Of a stretch of DNA of 41,405 nucleotides, positions 24,115 through 32,653 are shown in pieces; position 1 is the stretch's first letter, and the number at the start of each line of letters is the position of its first letter. The notes under the pieces are model-generated. The model saw only the letters and a list, made by a program, of their open reading frames with translations, searched no databases and was not told where the DNA came from. Source of the DNA: Elusimicrobia bacterium GWA2_62_23 (GTDB lineage: Bacteria; Elusimicrobiota; Elusimicrobia; Elusimicrobiales; UBA9959). The position numbers were made by a program, and so were the translations under genes. Location: assembly GCA_001799635.1 (NCBI GenBank), contig MGTV01000001.1, positions 1-41,405 on the forward strand. The letters run 5' to 3'.

Positions 24115-25692
24115 ATGTCCTTCGCGGGGGTGTCCAGGCTTTTTTCTGTCCTGCGGGGAGCGGCCATGCTGGCGGCCCTGGCCGGAGTTTACTTTCTCTA
24201 CGGCAGGTTCGAGAACATGGCGGTCGAAGCGGAGTACGCGCTAAACGTGGCCGCCAGGGCGGCCGACCTTTCCTCCGCCGGAGGCCGGCGGGCGCCCGGC
24301 TTCCAGGAAAAAAAGGCGGCGCTAGGAGCCGCTATCGCCTCCCGAGACGCCTCCTCCCCGGGCACCAGGGCGGCCTTCAAGGAAATCCGGGCGCAATACT
24401 ACGCCATGCTGCGGCCGGAAGAGGGCGGGCAAGCCGAAGCCCGCGGCAGAAGCGCCCCGAAGGACAGGGCGGCGGTAATAGTCTCCCTGGCGCTGGCGGC
24501 CGCCAACAGCGGCCTGCAGGACCGCAATCTGCTGCTGGTGCGGACGGCGCTGGCGTATTCCTCCATATTCCTCCTGCTGTTCGCGATAGTGATGGTGCAG
24601 CATTACGTCGTCAACGCCCGCTTTTTCTCCGGTTTGGAGACCCTGAAAGTGAAACTGTTCCGGGCCGCCGCCCCTTTCTACCCGGCGGAAGAGAACCGCG
24701 GGGAGATGGAGGAACTGGCGCTGGCCGCCGACGCGCTGGACATAACGCTGGAGAACTCCATGCTGGCGCGCATACGCCTGGCCAAGGAAACCACCATGCG
24801 CCTGGCGCGCATGAAGCTGCAGACGCGCGCCCTGGAACTGACGCGCCGCAAGGTGATCTCGCTGGTGGAAGACCTCGAAGAGGCGAAGACGGAACTGCAG
24901 CGGGAAAAAGCGGCGCTGAAGAGGACCAGCGAGAAGCTGGCCAGGTCCAACAGGGAGTTGGAGCAGTTCGCCTACGTCGCCTCCCACGACCTGAAGGAGC
25001 CGCTCCGGGTGGTCTCCAGCTTCAGCGGGCTGCTGGCCAAGCGCTACGGGAATTCTCTCGACGGGGACGCCCGGGATTTCATCGGTTATATAGACCAGGG
25101 CGCGCAGCGCGCCACGGAACTGGTCAGCGCCCTCTTCAACTACTCCAAGGTCACCTACTCCTCCAAGGACTTCACGCGGGTGGACTGCGGCGCGGCCCTG
25201 CGCAAGGCGCTGTTCAACCTCAAGATCACCCTGGAAGAGAAAAAAGCGGCCGTCAACTGCGGAGAACTGCCGGTGGTCACCGGCGACGAAGGCCAGCTGA
25301 TACAACTGTTCCAGAACCTGCTCTCCAACGCTTTGAAGTTCAACGTTTCGGCGGCCCCGGAGATCCATGTCACGGCCACTGAAACACCAGGGGAATGGGT
25401 GCTGCGGTTCTCGGACAACGGCATTGGCATCCCGGCTGAACACTTCGACCGGATCTTCCTGATCTTCCAGCGCCTGCACACGGCGGAGAAATACCCGGGC
25501 GCGGGCATAGGGCTGGCCCTGTGCAAGAAGATAGCGGAGAACCACGGCGGTAAGATTTGGGTGGAGTCATATCCCGGCGGAGGGAGCGTGTTCTGCGTCA
25601 CCCTGCCGTCAGAAACCGGCCCGCAGGGCCCGCTGCCGGCGGCGCGCGGCGCGGAGGGGGCAAAAGAGACAGATCATGAGAAAAACGCATAA
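24115..25692 (+). CDS. Membrane-bound sensor histidine kinase
   Basis: A 525-residue kinase with membrane helices near residues 14-30 and 140-162 and a short extracytoplasmic domain between them. A long coiled-coil linker (about 170-280) leads to a HisKA domain whose phospho-acceptor region is FAYVASHDLKEPLRVV (about 285-300), the phytochrome-like H-box type. The HATPase domain has the N box NLLSNALKF near 403, G1 FSDNGIGIP near 430 and G2 GAGIGLALCKKIAENHGG near 463. No known ligand-binding domain is recognisable. The 3' end overlaps the response regulator gene by 17 bases, which strongly supports a kinase-regulator pair. Confidence 0.93.
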   Translation: MSFAGVSRLFSVLRGAAMLAALAGVYFLYGRFENMAVEAEYALNVAARAADLSSAGGRRAPGFQEKKAALGAAIASRDASSPGTRAAFKEIRAQYYAMLRPEEGGQAEARGRSAPKDRAAVIVSLALAAANSGLQDRNLLLVRTALAYSSIFLLLFAIVMVQHYVVNARFFSGLETLKVKLFRAAAPFYPAEENRGEMEELALAADALDITLENSMLARIRLAKETTMRLARMKLQTRALELTRRKVISLVEDLEEAKTELQREKAALKRTSEKLARSNRELEQFAYVASHDLKEPLRVVSSFSGLLAKRYGNSLDGDARDFIGYIDQGAQRATELVSALFNYSKVTYSSKDFTRVDCGAALRKALFNLKITLEEKKAAVNCGELPVVTGDEGQLIQLFQNLLSNALKFNVSAAPEIHVTATETPGEWVLRFSDNGIGIPAEHFDRIFLIFQRLHTAEKYPGAGIGLALCKKIAENHGGKIWVESYPGGGSVFCVTLPSETGPQGPLPAARGAEGAKETDHEKNA

Positions 25693-26167
25693 GAACGCCA
25701 GGCTGCTTGAGATCCTGTTGGTGGAGGATAACCCCGCCGACGTCCGCTTCCTCAACGAAGTTTTCAAGGAGGCCCGACTGGCCAACCGCGTAACGGCCCT
25801 GGCCGACGGGGATTCCGCCCTGCGCTACCTGCGGGGGCAGGGGGACTATTCCGGCGCGGTAAAGCCCGACCTCGTGCTGCTGGACCTGAACCTGCCCGGC
25901 AAGGACGGCCGCAAGGTGCTCGCGGAGATCCGCCGGGACCCGCTGCTCTCCGCCCTGCCGGTCATAGTACTGAGCACCTCCTCCGCTCCGGACGACGTCG
26001 AGCTCAGCTACGACCTCGGGGCCACCTGCTACCTGGTGAAACCGGCCGACCCGGTGCAGCTCATCCGGGCGGCGCTCCGCCTGGAGAACGTCGAGCTGGC
26101 GCTGGTGGCGCCTGCGCCCGGCGCCCGCAAGAGCGCGCGCAAAGGAGGCCGCCATGGAACAGCATGA
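25676..26167 (+). CDS. Single-domain response regulator, Rcp1-like
   Basis: A 163-residue receiver protein. The acidic pair is in LLVEDNPADVRF near residues 15-25, the phospho-acceptor Asp is in VLLDLNLPGKDG near 65, Thr/Ser is in IVLSTSSAPDD near 101 and the lysine is in CYLVKPADP near 122. Like cyanobacterial Rcp1 it has the ADVRFLNEVFKEA and FLRGQGDY-type surface typical of regulators paired with phytochrome-type H-boxes. A basic tail of about 15 residues follows and there is no DNA-binding domain. It overlaps both kinase genes, so it may receive phosphate from either and pass it on. Confidence 0.93.
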   Translation: MRKTHKNARLLEILLVEDNPADVRFLNEVFKEARLANRVTALADGDSALRYLRGQGDYSGAVKPDLVLLDLNLPGKDGRKVLAEIRRDPLLSALPVIVLSTSSAPDDVELSYDLGATCYLVKPADPVQLIRAALRLENVELALVAPAPGARKSARKGGRHGTA

Positions 26168-27977
26168 AGAATCTCTGGGCGTCCTGATAGTCGAGGACAA
26201 CAGCCTCGACGCCAAGATAATCACCGAGCTGTTCCGCGACATCAAGAACGGCGCCGCGTTCAAACTTTCCTTCGCCGAAACGCTGGAGAAAGCCGCGGCG
26301 GCGGCCAGGGTGAAGGCCCCCGATATCGTCCTGCTGGACCTGAACCTCCCCGACTCCTACGGGCCGGAAACGCTCGGCAAGGCCGAAGGCCTGTTCCCGG
26401 ACCTTCCGATCATCGTCATGACCGGTTTTTACGAGGAGCACCTGGGCCTGGACCTCATAAAGAAAGGCGCCCAGGACTACCTGGTCAAGGGGAAGATAAC
26501 CGGCGACTGGCTGGCGTATTCCATAAAGTATTCCGTGGAACGCGCCAGGATAGAGCGCAAACTCAAGCAGAAAGAGGCCCACCTGGAGGACATTTTGGAG
26601 AAGAGCCCGGACGGGGTGATGGTAGCCAGAAAGGACGGGCGGGTGCTGTTCGCCAACCACGGGGCGGAAAACATCTTCGGGCGCAGGCGGGAGGAACTTT
26701 TAAAGCACCCGCTCACGCTGGAGACGGACACTGAAAAGACGGTTGAGACCGAGCTGCGGCGCCTGGACGGCCGCAAGATCCCGCTGGAGGTCAGGGCCGT
26801 GGACACCGTCTGGGACTCCGAGCCGTGCCGGCTCGTGATCCTGCGGGACCTGACCCCGGTGCGCACCCTGCAGCGCAACCGCGACGAATTCATCTCGATG
26901 ATCTCCCACGAGCTGCGCTCGCCGCTGAGCGTGGTAAAGGAATCCCTGGACCTGGTCTTCGACGGGTCGGTGGGGGAGGTCAACGGCAGGCAGAAGGAGA
27001 TCCTGAAGATCGGCATCGACAATTCCATGCGGCTCAACCGCCTCATAGACGCCCTGCTGGACATCACCAAGATAGAGGCCGGCGTGATGCCCATGGACAT
27101 AACCAAAGCGGACCTGGGGCTGCTCCTGGACGAGACCGAGCGCGACTACGTCCGGTTGGCCGAAGAGCGCGAGATCCGGCTGGTCAAGGACCTGCCCAAA
27201 TCCCCGCTTTTCACCTACTGCGATAAGGAAAAGGTGCGGGAAGTAGTGATCAATCTGGTCTCGAACGCGCTTAAATTCTCGCCGCGGGGCGGGGACATCA
27301 CGCTCTCCCTGCGTCCCTGGGAAGGGGAAGCCCTCTTCTGCGTGGAGGACGCCGGCCCGGGTATAGAGGCGGAAGATCTCCCGCGCCTTTTCGGCAAGTT
27401 CGCCCAGGTAGGGCGCAAGCGCCCGCCCGGCGTCAAAGGCACCGGCCTCGGGCTGGCCATCTGCAAAGGCATAGTGGAGCTTCACGGCGGAAAGATCTGG
27501 GTGGAGAGCGCTCCCGGACACGGCTGCAAATTCTTCGTCCTGCTGCCCGTCCTGCCCTTCGACGCCGCCCTGAAAGGCATGGTGCGCCGCGAGATCGAGC
27601 TGGCGCTGGCCCGCAGCTACAAGTTCTGCGTGGTGGACATCAACTTCTCCGGCAGGGTCCTGCGCGACAACCCCAGGGCGGCGCAGCTGTCCTCGCGCGC
27701 GGAGGCCTTCCTCAGGAGCAACATGCGCAACGCGCACGCCCTGCTCAAGCGCGAGGAGGGGGATTTTACGCTGATCATTTCCAACGCGGACGCCCAGGAG
27801 GGCTGCCGCGCCTGCTCTTTCGTGGAAAAAGGGCTGGCCGACATCGCCGGGCTCAGCCCGGGACTGACGCAGAACCTGACGCAGCTGCTCTGCTTCCCCG
27901 GAGACTTCAAGGACGAAGAGACCTTCTTAAAGAAGCTGGCGGCGGCCAGGGCGAAGGGCAACGCCCAGGGCGCTTAA
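26154..27977 (+). CDS. REC-PAS-histidine kinase with degenerate GGDEF-like tail
   Basis: A 607-residue cytoplasmic signalling protein. Domains in order: receiver (about 7-125, with IVEDNSLDAK, phospho-acceptor Asp in VLLDLNLPDSYG, lysine in DYLVKG); PAS (about 145-250, with SPDGVMVARKDGRVLFANHGAENIFGR); HisKA with FISMISHELRSPLSVV near 247-262; HATPase with NLVSNALKFSP near 365 and GTGLGLAICKGIVELHGG near 430; and about 140 further residues. That last part, beginning REIELALARSYKFCVVDIN and containing EEGDFTLIIS where a GGDEF motif would stand, looks like a diguanylate-cyclase fold without catalytic residues. It overlaps the preceding regulator gene by 14 bases. It ends convergently with, and overlaps by four bases, the HD hydrolase gene. 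Confidence 0.9.
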   Translation: MEQHEESLGVLIVEDNSLDAKIITELFRDIKNGAAFKLSFAETLEKAAAAARVKAPDIVLLDLNLPDSYGPETLGKAEGLFPDLPIIVMTGFYEEHLGLDLIKKGAQDYLVKGKITGDWLAYSIKYSVERARIERKLKQKEAHLEDILEKSPDGVMVARKDGRVLFANHGAENIFGRRREELLKHPLTLETDTEKTVETELRRLDGRKIPLEVRAVDTVWDSEPCRLVILRDLTPVRTLQRNRDEFISMISHELRSPLSVVKESLDLVFDGSVGEVNGRQKEILKIGIDNSMRLNRLIDALLDITKIEAGVMPMDITKADLGLLLDETERDYVRLAEEREIRLVKDLPKSPLFTYCDKEKVREVVINLVSNALKFSPRGGDITLSLRPWEGEALFCVEDAGPGIEAEDLPRLFGKFAQVGRKRPPGVKGTGLGLAICKGIVELHGGKIWVESAPGHGCKFFVLLPVLPFDAALKGMVRREIELALARSYKFCVVDINFSGRVLRDNPRAAQLSSRAEAFLRSNMRNAHALLKREEGDFTLIISNADAQEGCRACSFVEKGLADIAGLSPGLTQNLTQLLCFPGDFKDEETFLKKLAAARAKGNAQGA

Positions 27978-28531
27978 AGCCCCAGATCGGGAGCTACGGA
28001 GAGCATGGCGTCCAGGGAGAGCTGGAGGAAATCCTCGAGTTTGAGGCCGAGCGCCTCGCATTCCAGTATGATGGACCTGTCCACGGAGGCGGCAAAGCGC
28101 TTGTCCTTCATGCGTTTGGCTACCGACGAGACTTTAACGCTGGCCAGGCGGCGGTCCGGGTACACCAGCGCGGTGGCCGTTATCAGCCCGGTAACCGTCT
28201 CCCCGGCGGCCAGGGCCCGGTGAAAGACCTGGTCCCTGCGCCGGCCGCCGTGGGCGGCCTCGTTGTGCATTTTAACCGCGTCTATGAGTTCCGGCGGCAG
28301 GCCGTGCCCCGAAAGGATCTTCTCCGCCTCGAGGGTGTGCCTGGAAAGGTCGCCGGCGGTCAGTTCCACGTCTATATCGTGCAATAGACCCGCCAGGCCC
28401 CAGAGCCCGGCATCCCCGCCGAGCCGCGCCGCCAGGGCGCGCATGACGGCCTCGGACGCCAGGCAGTGCTTCACCAGATTCTCGTTCTTGACGTGCGTCC
28501 TCAGCAGCTCCAGCGCCTTTTCCCGTTCCAT
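27974..28531 (-). CDS. HD-domain hydrolase (HDIG-type)
   Basis: A 185-residue HD-superfamily metal-dependent phosphohydrolase. Metal ligands are visible in order: His in LVKHCLASEAVM near residue 20, the His-Asp pair in LAGLLHDID near 49, and later histidines in SRHTLEAEKIL near 62 and MHNEAAHG near 87. The rest is helical and forms the usual C-terminal bundle. The chosen ATG follows AAGGAGGCCGC. An upstream in-frame ATG at 28591 would extend through a palindromic intergenic region and is rejected. The substrate is unknown; relatives act on nucleotides and phosphate esters. A hairpin with an 8-bp stem (28546-28567) lies in its leader. Confidence 0.85.
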   Translation of the reverse strand: MEREKALELLRTHVKNENLVKHCLASEAVMRALAARLGGDAGLWGLAGLLHDIDVELTAGDLSRHTLEAEKILSGHGLPPELIDAVKMHNEAAHGGRRRDQVFHRALAAGETVTGLITATALVYPDRRLASVKVSSVAKRMKDKRFAASVDRSIILECEALGLKLEDFLQLSLDAMLSVAPDLGL

Positions 28532-28545
28532 GCGGCCTCCTTGCG

Positions 28546-28567
28546 GCGCCGCCTGAATGGGCGGCGC
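28546..28567. repeat. Perfect inverted repeat between divergent genes
   Basis: GCGCCGCC (28546-28553) and GGCGGCGC (28560-28567) form an 8-bp stem with loop TGAATG between the HD hydrolase and MFS genes. It could be an operator for the divergent pair or a leader hairpin of the hydrolase transcript. Confidence 0.5.
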
Positions 28568-28590
28568 AGTTAAAATTATAGAATATCCCA

Positions 28591-29952
28591 ATGCCGCCGA
28601 ACCCGAATACCGTGCTGCTTATAGCGGTGCTCGCCTCCTTTTCCACCCCGTTCATGCTCTCGTCCATAAACGTGGCGCTGCCGGTCATGGCCCCGGCGCT
28701 GGGCCTGGACGCCATGACGATGGGCTGGGTCTCGCTCTCGTTCCTGCTGTCCTCGGCGGCGCTGCTGGTCCCCATGGGCCGGGCGGCGGACGTCTTCGGG
28801 CGCAAGCGGGTCCTGACCCTCGGTTTCGCCCTGTTCACCGCGGCTTCGCTGTTCTGCGGCCTGGCCGCGGCCGGCTGGCAGCTGCTGGCGGCCCGCGTGC
28901 TGCAGGGCATGGGGTCGGCCATGATCTTCGGCACCTCCACGGCGATACTTACCGCGGTCTTCCCTCCCGAACGCCGGGGCAAGGCCCTGGGCTGGGTCTC
29001 GGCTTCGGTTTACACCGGCCTTTCGCTGGGCCCGCCGCTGGGCGGGTTCCTGGCGCAGAGCGTCTCCTGGCGGGCCATCTTCCTGGCCAACGTTCCCCTG
29101 GGCCTCGGCGTACTGTGGCTGATACGCGCCCGCCTGGCCGGCGCCGAGTGGAAGGGCGGAGAGAACGAGACTTTCGACCTGCCCGGGGCCGCTCTATACG
29201 CAGCCGCCCTCGCCGCGCTGATGTACGGTCTTTCCGCTATCACCGCCCCGCCCGGGATCCTGTCCGCGGCGGCCGGAGCAGCGGCGCTGCTCCTCTTCCT
29301 CCGGAGGGAAACCAGGATAGCCAACCCGATACTCAACGCGGGGCTTTTCCTGCGCAACAGGGTCTTCGCGTTCTCCAACCTGGCCGCCTTCCTGAACTAC
29401 GGCGCGAGCTTCGCCCCGGGTTTCCTGCTCAGCCTGTACCTGCAGTACAAGGAGGGGATGTCGCCCCGCCAGGCGGGCCTGCTGCTGGCGTTCCAGCCGG
29501 TCTTCATGGTGATTTTCTCGCCGTGGGCGGGCAGGCTCTCCGACCGCAAAGACCCCGGCGTGATCGCCTCCGCCGGCATGGCACTTACGGCGGCGGGCAT
29601 AGCCTGCTTCACGGTCACGGGGGCGGGCCTGCCGCTCTGGCGGATAGCCGCCGGCCTCTGCGTTCTGGGCTTCGGGCTGGCCCTCTTCGCGGCCCCCAAT
29701 ACCAACGCGGTAATGGGCTCGGTGGAGAAGCGTCACTACAGCGTGGCCGCCGCCAGCCTCGGCACCATGCGGCTTACCGGCCAGATGTTCAGCATGGCCG
29801 TGGTCATGCTGCTCTTTTCCGTCTTCATAGGACGCGTGCAGCTGGGCCCCGGGGCCGCGGAAGGGCTGGTTTCGTCGATGAACGCCGCCATAGCCGTCTT
29901 CACGGTCCTGGCCGCGGCCGGCGTCCTGGCCTCGCTGAAACGGAGGCGCTGA
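28591..29952 (+). CDS. MFS drug/metabolite exporter, DHA2-like
   Basis: A 453-residue major facilitator protein with about fourteen membrane helices, as in the EmrB/QacA (DHA2) group. Motif A is seen in GRAADVFGRKRVL near residue 70, and the antiporter motif C in GPPLGGFLAQSVSWRAIF near 148-165. A second motif A-like loop, AGRLSDRKDPG, is near 318. The substrate is unknown. No ribosome site is visible. A TAGAAT -10 box (28579-28584) lies only six bases before the ATG, so the mRNA may be leaderless. It is divergent from the HD hydrolase gene and is followed 37 bases later by a small membrane-protein gene with its own -10 box. Confidence 0.9.
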   Translation: MPPNPNTVLLIAVLASFSTPFMLSSINVALPVMAPALGLDAMTMGWVSLSFLLSSAALLVPMGRAADVFGRKRVLTLGFALFTAASLFCGLAAAGWQLLAARVLQGMGSAMIFGTSTAILTAVFPPERRGKALGWVSASVYTGLSLGPPLGGFLAQSVSWRAIFLANVPLGLGVLWLIRARLAGAEWKGGENETFDLPGAALYAAALAALMYGLSAITAPPGILSAAAGAAALLLFLRRETRIANPILNAGLFLRNRVFAFSNLAAFLNYGASFAPGFLLSLYLQYKEGMSPRQAGLLLAFQPVFMVIFSPWAGRLSDRKDPGVIASAGMALTAAGIACFTVTGAGLPLWRIAAGLCVLGFGLALFAAPNTNAVMGSVEKRHYSVAAASLGTMRLTGQMFSMAVVMLLFSVFIGRVQLGPGAAEGLVSSMNAAIAVFTVLAAAGVLASLKRRR

Positions 29953-29989
29953 TTTTTTATAGAATAACCGCAGAGGTTTCGGAGGGAAA

Positions 29990-30532
29990 ATGATAAAAGT
30001 ATACTTCAAACTGTTCTTCTGGCTGACGTTTTTCTGTTTCCTCGGCACGCTCGCGGCCAACCTGAACATGGCCGAGGGGCTGGATTCCATACTCGGGGAA
30101 TCCGCCACAGCCATTGTCTTCGGCCTGCTGGCCGCTGCACTGCTGGGCGCTAAGCACGCACGCGGCGCCCGCAAAGCGGCGGGGGAGAATCCGGAGGGGG
30201 ATATCTACGCGGTGGACCAGAGCCGCCAGATCCTGCTGCCGCTGCCTTACGACCGGGCCTTTCACGTGATCTCCCACTACTTGAAAGAGGTAGCCAGGCT
30301 CAGGATCCTGGGCGCGGACCCTGTGGCCGGCGTGATCGACGCGCGCACCCCGTCCGTGTTTTTCGTGGGGATGGGCAGCAGCGTCACCGCCCGCCTGACC
30401 CGCGACGGCGAGGCTACCATGCTGACCTTCCGCTCCCGACCGACCGTGCCGCTGTCGTTAGTGGACGACGGGACTAATCTCAAGATAGTGACGGACGCCC
30501 AGAAGTACCTGGCCGACGCCCTGCACCGCTAG
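29990..30532 (+). CDS. Small membrane-anchored protein of unknown function
   Basis: A 180-residue protein with two hydrophobic segments near residues 5-25 and 36-53, a short basic loop, and a soluble C-terminal domain (about 70-180) of alternating strands and helices (LPLPYDRAFHVISHYLKEV, then GVIDARTPSVFFVGMGSSVTARL). The soluble part is reminiscent of START/DUF1499-like lipid-binding folds, but I cannot assign it. A TATAGAAT box (29958-29965) and a GGAGGG ribosome site precede the ATG, so it has a plausible promoter of its own. A terminator follows. Confidence 0.72.
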   Translation: MIKVYFKLFFWLTFFCFLGTLAANLNMAEGLDSILGESATAIVFGLLAAALLGAKHARGARKAAGENPEGDIYAVDQSRQILLPLPYDRAFHVISHYLKEVARLRILGADPVAGVIDARTPSVFFVGMGSSVTARLTRDGEATMLTFRSRPTVPLSLVDDGTNLKIVTDAQKYLADALHR

Positions 30533-30548
30533 GCGCCAGGCAGCAAAT

Positions 30549-30581
30549 AAAAAAGGCCGGACAGTTGTCCGGCCTTTTTTT
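30549..30581. terminator. Bidirectional terminator
   Basis: An A-tract with GGCCGGAC, loop AGTT and GTCCGGCC followed by seven T residues lies between the convergent small membrane-protein gene and asnS, and should serve both. Confidence 0.92.
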
Positions 30582-30593
30582 GCGACCCGCGGC

Positions 30594-31994
30594 TCAGAAT
30601 TCCGCGTACCCGGGCACCCGGGGGAAAGCGGTCACGTCGCGGATGTTGGAAATGCCGGTTATCAGCATCATCATCCGCTCGAAACCCAGCCCGAACCCGG
30701 CATGGGGCACCGAACCGAAGCGCCGCAGGTCGAGGAACCACTGGTAGTCCTCCACCTTCATCTTCAGGTCGTTCATGCGCTTCTCCAGCACGTCCAGCCG
30801 GTTCTCGCGTTCGCTGCCGCCCACCAGTTCCCCTATGCGTGGCACCAGCACGTCCATGCCGCGCACGGTCCGCCCGTCGTCGTTGAGCTTCATGTAGAAG
30901 GAGGCCACTTCCTTGGGCTTGTTGTAAAGGATGACCGGCTTCTTGAAATGCTGCTCCACCAGGAAGCGCTCGTGCTCGCTGGCCAGGTCCACGCCCCATT
31001 TCACCTTGAGCTCGAAGCGGTCGTTGACCGGTTCCAGGATCTTCACGGCGTCGGTGTACTGCAGGCGCTCGAAGGTGTTCTCGGTGATGTTCCTCAGGTT
31101 GTCCATCAGCGCCGGCTCGACGTACTTGGCGAACAGCTCTATGTCGGAAGGGCACTTCTGCAGCACGTCCTTCGTGATGGTCTTGATGAAATCCTCGGCC
31201 AGGGCCATGTCGTCGGCCAGCTCGTAGAAAGCCATCTCCGGCTCTATCTGCCAGAATTCGGCGCAGTGGCGGTAGGTATTGGAGTTCTCGGCGCGGAAGG
31301 TGGGGCCGAAGGTGTAGATCTTCCCCAGCGCCAGGGCCAGCGCCTCGCCCTCCATCTGCCCTGAAACGGTAAGCCCCACTTTCTTGCCGAACAGGTCCTT
31401 GGAGAAATCGATCTCGCCGTTCTCGGTCTTCGGGATCCCGGCCAGTTTGGTCAGGTCGAAGGCGGTGGCCGCGAACATCTGCCCGGCGCCCTCGGCGTCG
31501 GACGCGGTGAAGATCGGCGTATGGACGTAGGTGAACCCGTTGGCGCGGAAATAGGAGTGGATAGAAAACGCGAGCTCGGACCGGACGCGCAGCATGGCCG
31601 CGTACTTGTTGGTGCGGGGGCGCAGGTGGGCCACGGTGCGCAGGAACTCGTCGGAGGTCTTCTTCTTCTGGATGGGGTATTTCTCGGCGTCGCAGCCGCC
31701 GTGCACCTTGACGGTCTTCGCCTGGAGCTCGTATTTCTGGCCCGCCGCGGGCGAAGCCACCAGGTCGCCGGCTATCTCCACCGCGGCGCCGGTGACCAGC
31801 TGCGGCAGCAGCGCGTCGAAAGCGGCGTCCCCGCGGGGGAAGACCACCTGCAGGCTCTCGCGGCAGGAGCCGTCGTTAAGTTCCGCGAAGGACATCGCCT
31901 TGGAATCGCGGCGGGTCTTTATCCAGCCGCGCGCCACCGCCCCTGGAACGGGGGCGGGGCTGTTGAGCAGTTGTTTTATCGAGATCAGCGCCAT
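30594..31994 (-). CDS. asnS: Asparaginyl-tRNA synthetase
   Basis: Class IIb synthetase of 466 residues that charges tRNA-Asn directly, so this organism need not rely on the Asp-tRNA(Asn) amidation route. The OB-fold anticodon domain (about 1-105, with RGWIKTRRDSKAMSFAELNDG) is followed by the catalytic core. LRPRTNKYAAMLRVRSELAF near 120-140 and VSGQMEGEALALALGKIYTFGPTFRAENSNT near 210-240 (motif 2) are typical AsnRS sequences. Motif 3 is GFGLGFERMMMLITG near 435-449. The ATG lies 39 bases after the hypothetical gene at 32034-32561, so the two may be co-transcribed. Confidence 0.96.
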   Translation of the reverse strand: MALISIKQLLNSPAPVPGAVARGWIKTRRDSKAMSFAELNDGSCRESLQVVFPRGDAAFDALLPQLVTGAAVEIAGDLVASPAAGQKYELQAKTVKVHGGCDAEKYPIQKKKTSDEFLRTVAHLRPRTNKYAAMLRVRSELAFSIHSYFRANGFTYVHTPIFTASDAEGAGQMFAATAFDLTKLAGIPKTENGEIDFSKDLFGKKVGLTVSGQMEGEALALALGKIYTFGPTFRAENSNTYRHCAEFWQIEPEMAFYELADDMALAEDFIKTITKDVLQKCPSDIELFAKYVEPALMDNLRNITENTFERLQYTDAVKILEPVNDRFELKVKWGVDLASEHERFLVEQHFKKPVILYNKPKEVASFYMKLNDDGRTVRGMDVLVPRIGELVGGSERENRLDVLEKRMNDLKMKVEDYQWFLDLRRFGSVPHAGFGLGFERMMMLITGISNIRDVTAFPRVPGYAEF

Positions 31995-32033
31995 GGGGGA
32001 AACCTCTTGGAGTTTACGCGTGGGGAAGAATTC

Positions 32034-32561
32034 CTATTTCCGGGACTTTTTCTTTTCCTCGGGCACCTTGGAGACGGCCACCAGCTCCAGCTCGCAGGTC
32101 TTGTCCTCGCCGTTGTACTCCTCGAGGATATAGCCGACGCCGGGAGCGTAATAGCGCACGGACTTGCCGGAATCGCCGCCGGCGAGCATCGTCACTATCT
32201 TCATGCACTTAGCGAACTTGCCGGCCTTGATGGAGACCTTGTCGGAAAGCGACACTACTTCGCTCGCGTCCGGGTACTCGTCCCACTTGGCGCCTTCCTT
32301 GACCGGCAGGGGGAACTCGCGGCGCCCGCCTATCACCACGCCGTCGGCGGTGGTGAGCCACTTGGCGTCGCGGGTGATGGCGTACGTGGTGGTATGGGAG
32401 TCGCGCAGCTCGAAGATCATCCGGGCCTCGGCCACGGTCTTGGCGGCCTTTTTGCCGACGGAAAGTATGTCGATGAAGACGCGCGCGGTACCCTCGAACT
32501 CGGTACTGGTGAACTTATACTCGTAGCGCGTCTTCTCTTTAAGCGGGAAATAATCAGACAT
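32034..32561 (-). CDS. Conserved-looking cytoplasmic protein of unknown function
   Basis: A 175-residue protein without signal peptide or membrane segment, beginning MSDYFPLKEKTRYEYKF. It is rich in beta-strand pattern (YEYKFTSTEFEGTARVFIDIL, then YYAPGVGYILEEY near 150) and ends in a basic tail (PEEKKKSRK). The layout recalls lipoprotein-like beta-sandwich proteins found beside other genes of uncharacterised phyla, but I name no family. The start is chosen because AGGAGAAAAT precedes it. A longer in-frame ORF reaches 32726 but runs through the promoter and into palindromic element B. A promoter at 32608-32635 supports this start. Confidence 0.72.
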   Translation of the reverse strand: MSDYFPLKEKTRYEYKFTSTEFEGTARVFIDILSVGKKAAKTVAEARMIFELRDSHTTTYAITRDAKWLTTADGVVIGGRREFPLPVKEGAKWDEYPDASEVVSLSDKVSIKAGKFAKCMKIVTMLAGGDSGKSVRYYAPGVGYILEEYNGEDKTCELELVAVSKVPEEKKKSRK

Positions 32562-32607
32562 ATTTTCTCCTGTGCCGCGGCCGGCCGTCTTATATAGAAT
32601 TTTACAA

Positions 32608-32635
32608 ATTATAGAGGGGAAAACAACAAAACCAA
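32608..32635 (-). promoter_or_regulatory. Promoter of the hypothetical gene and asnS
   Basis: On the minus strand TTGGTT (32635-32630) is followed after 16 bases by a perfect TATAAT (32613-32608). The start codon lies 46 bases downstream. Confidence 0.65.
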
Positions 32636-32653
32636 CGAGGATGGAAAGGCAAA

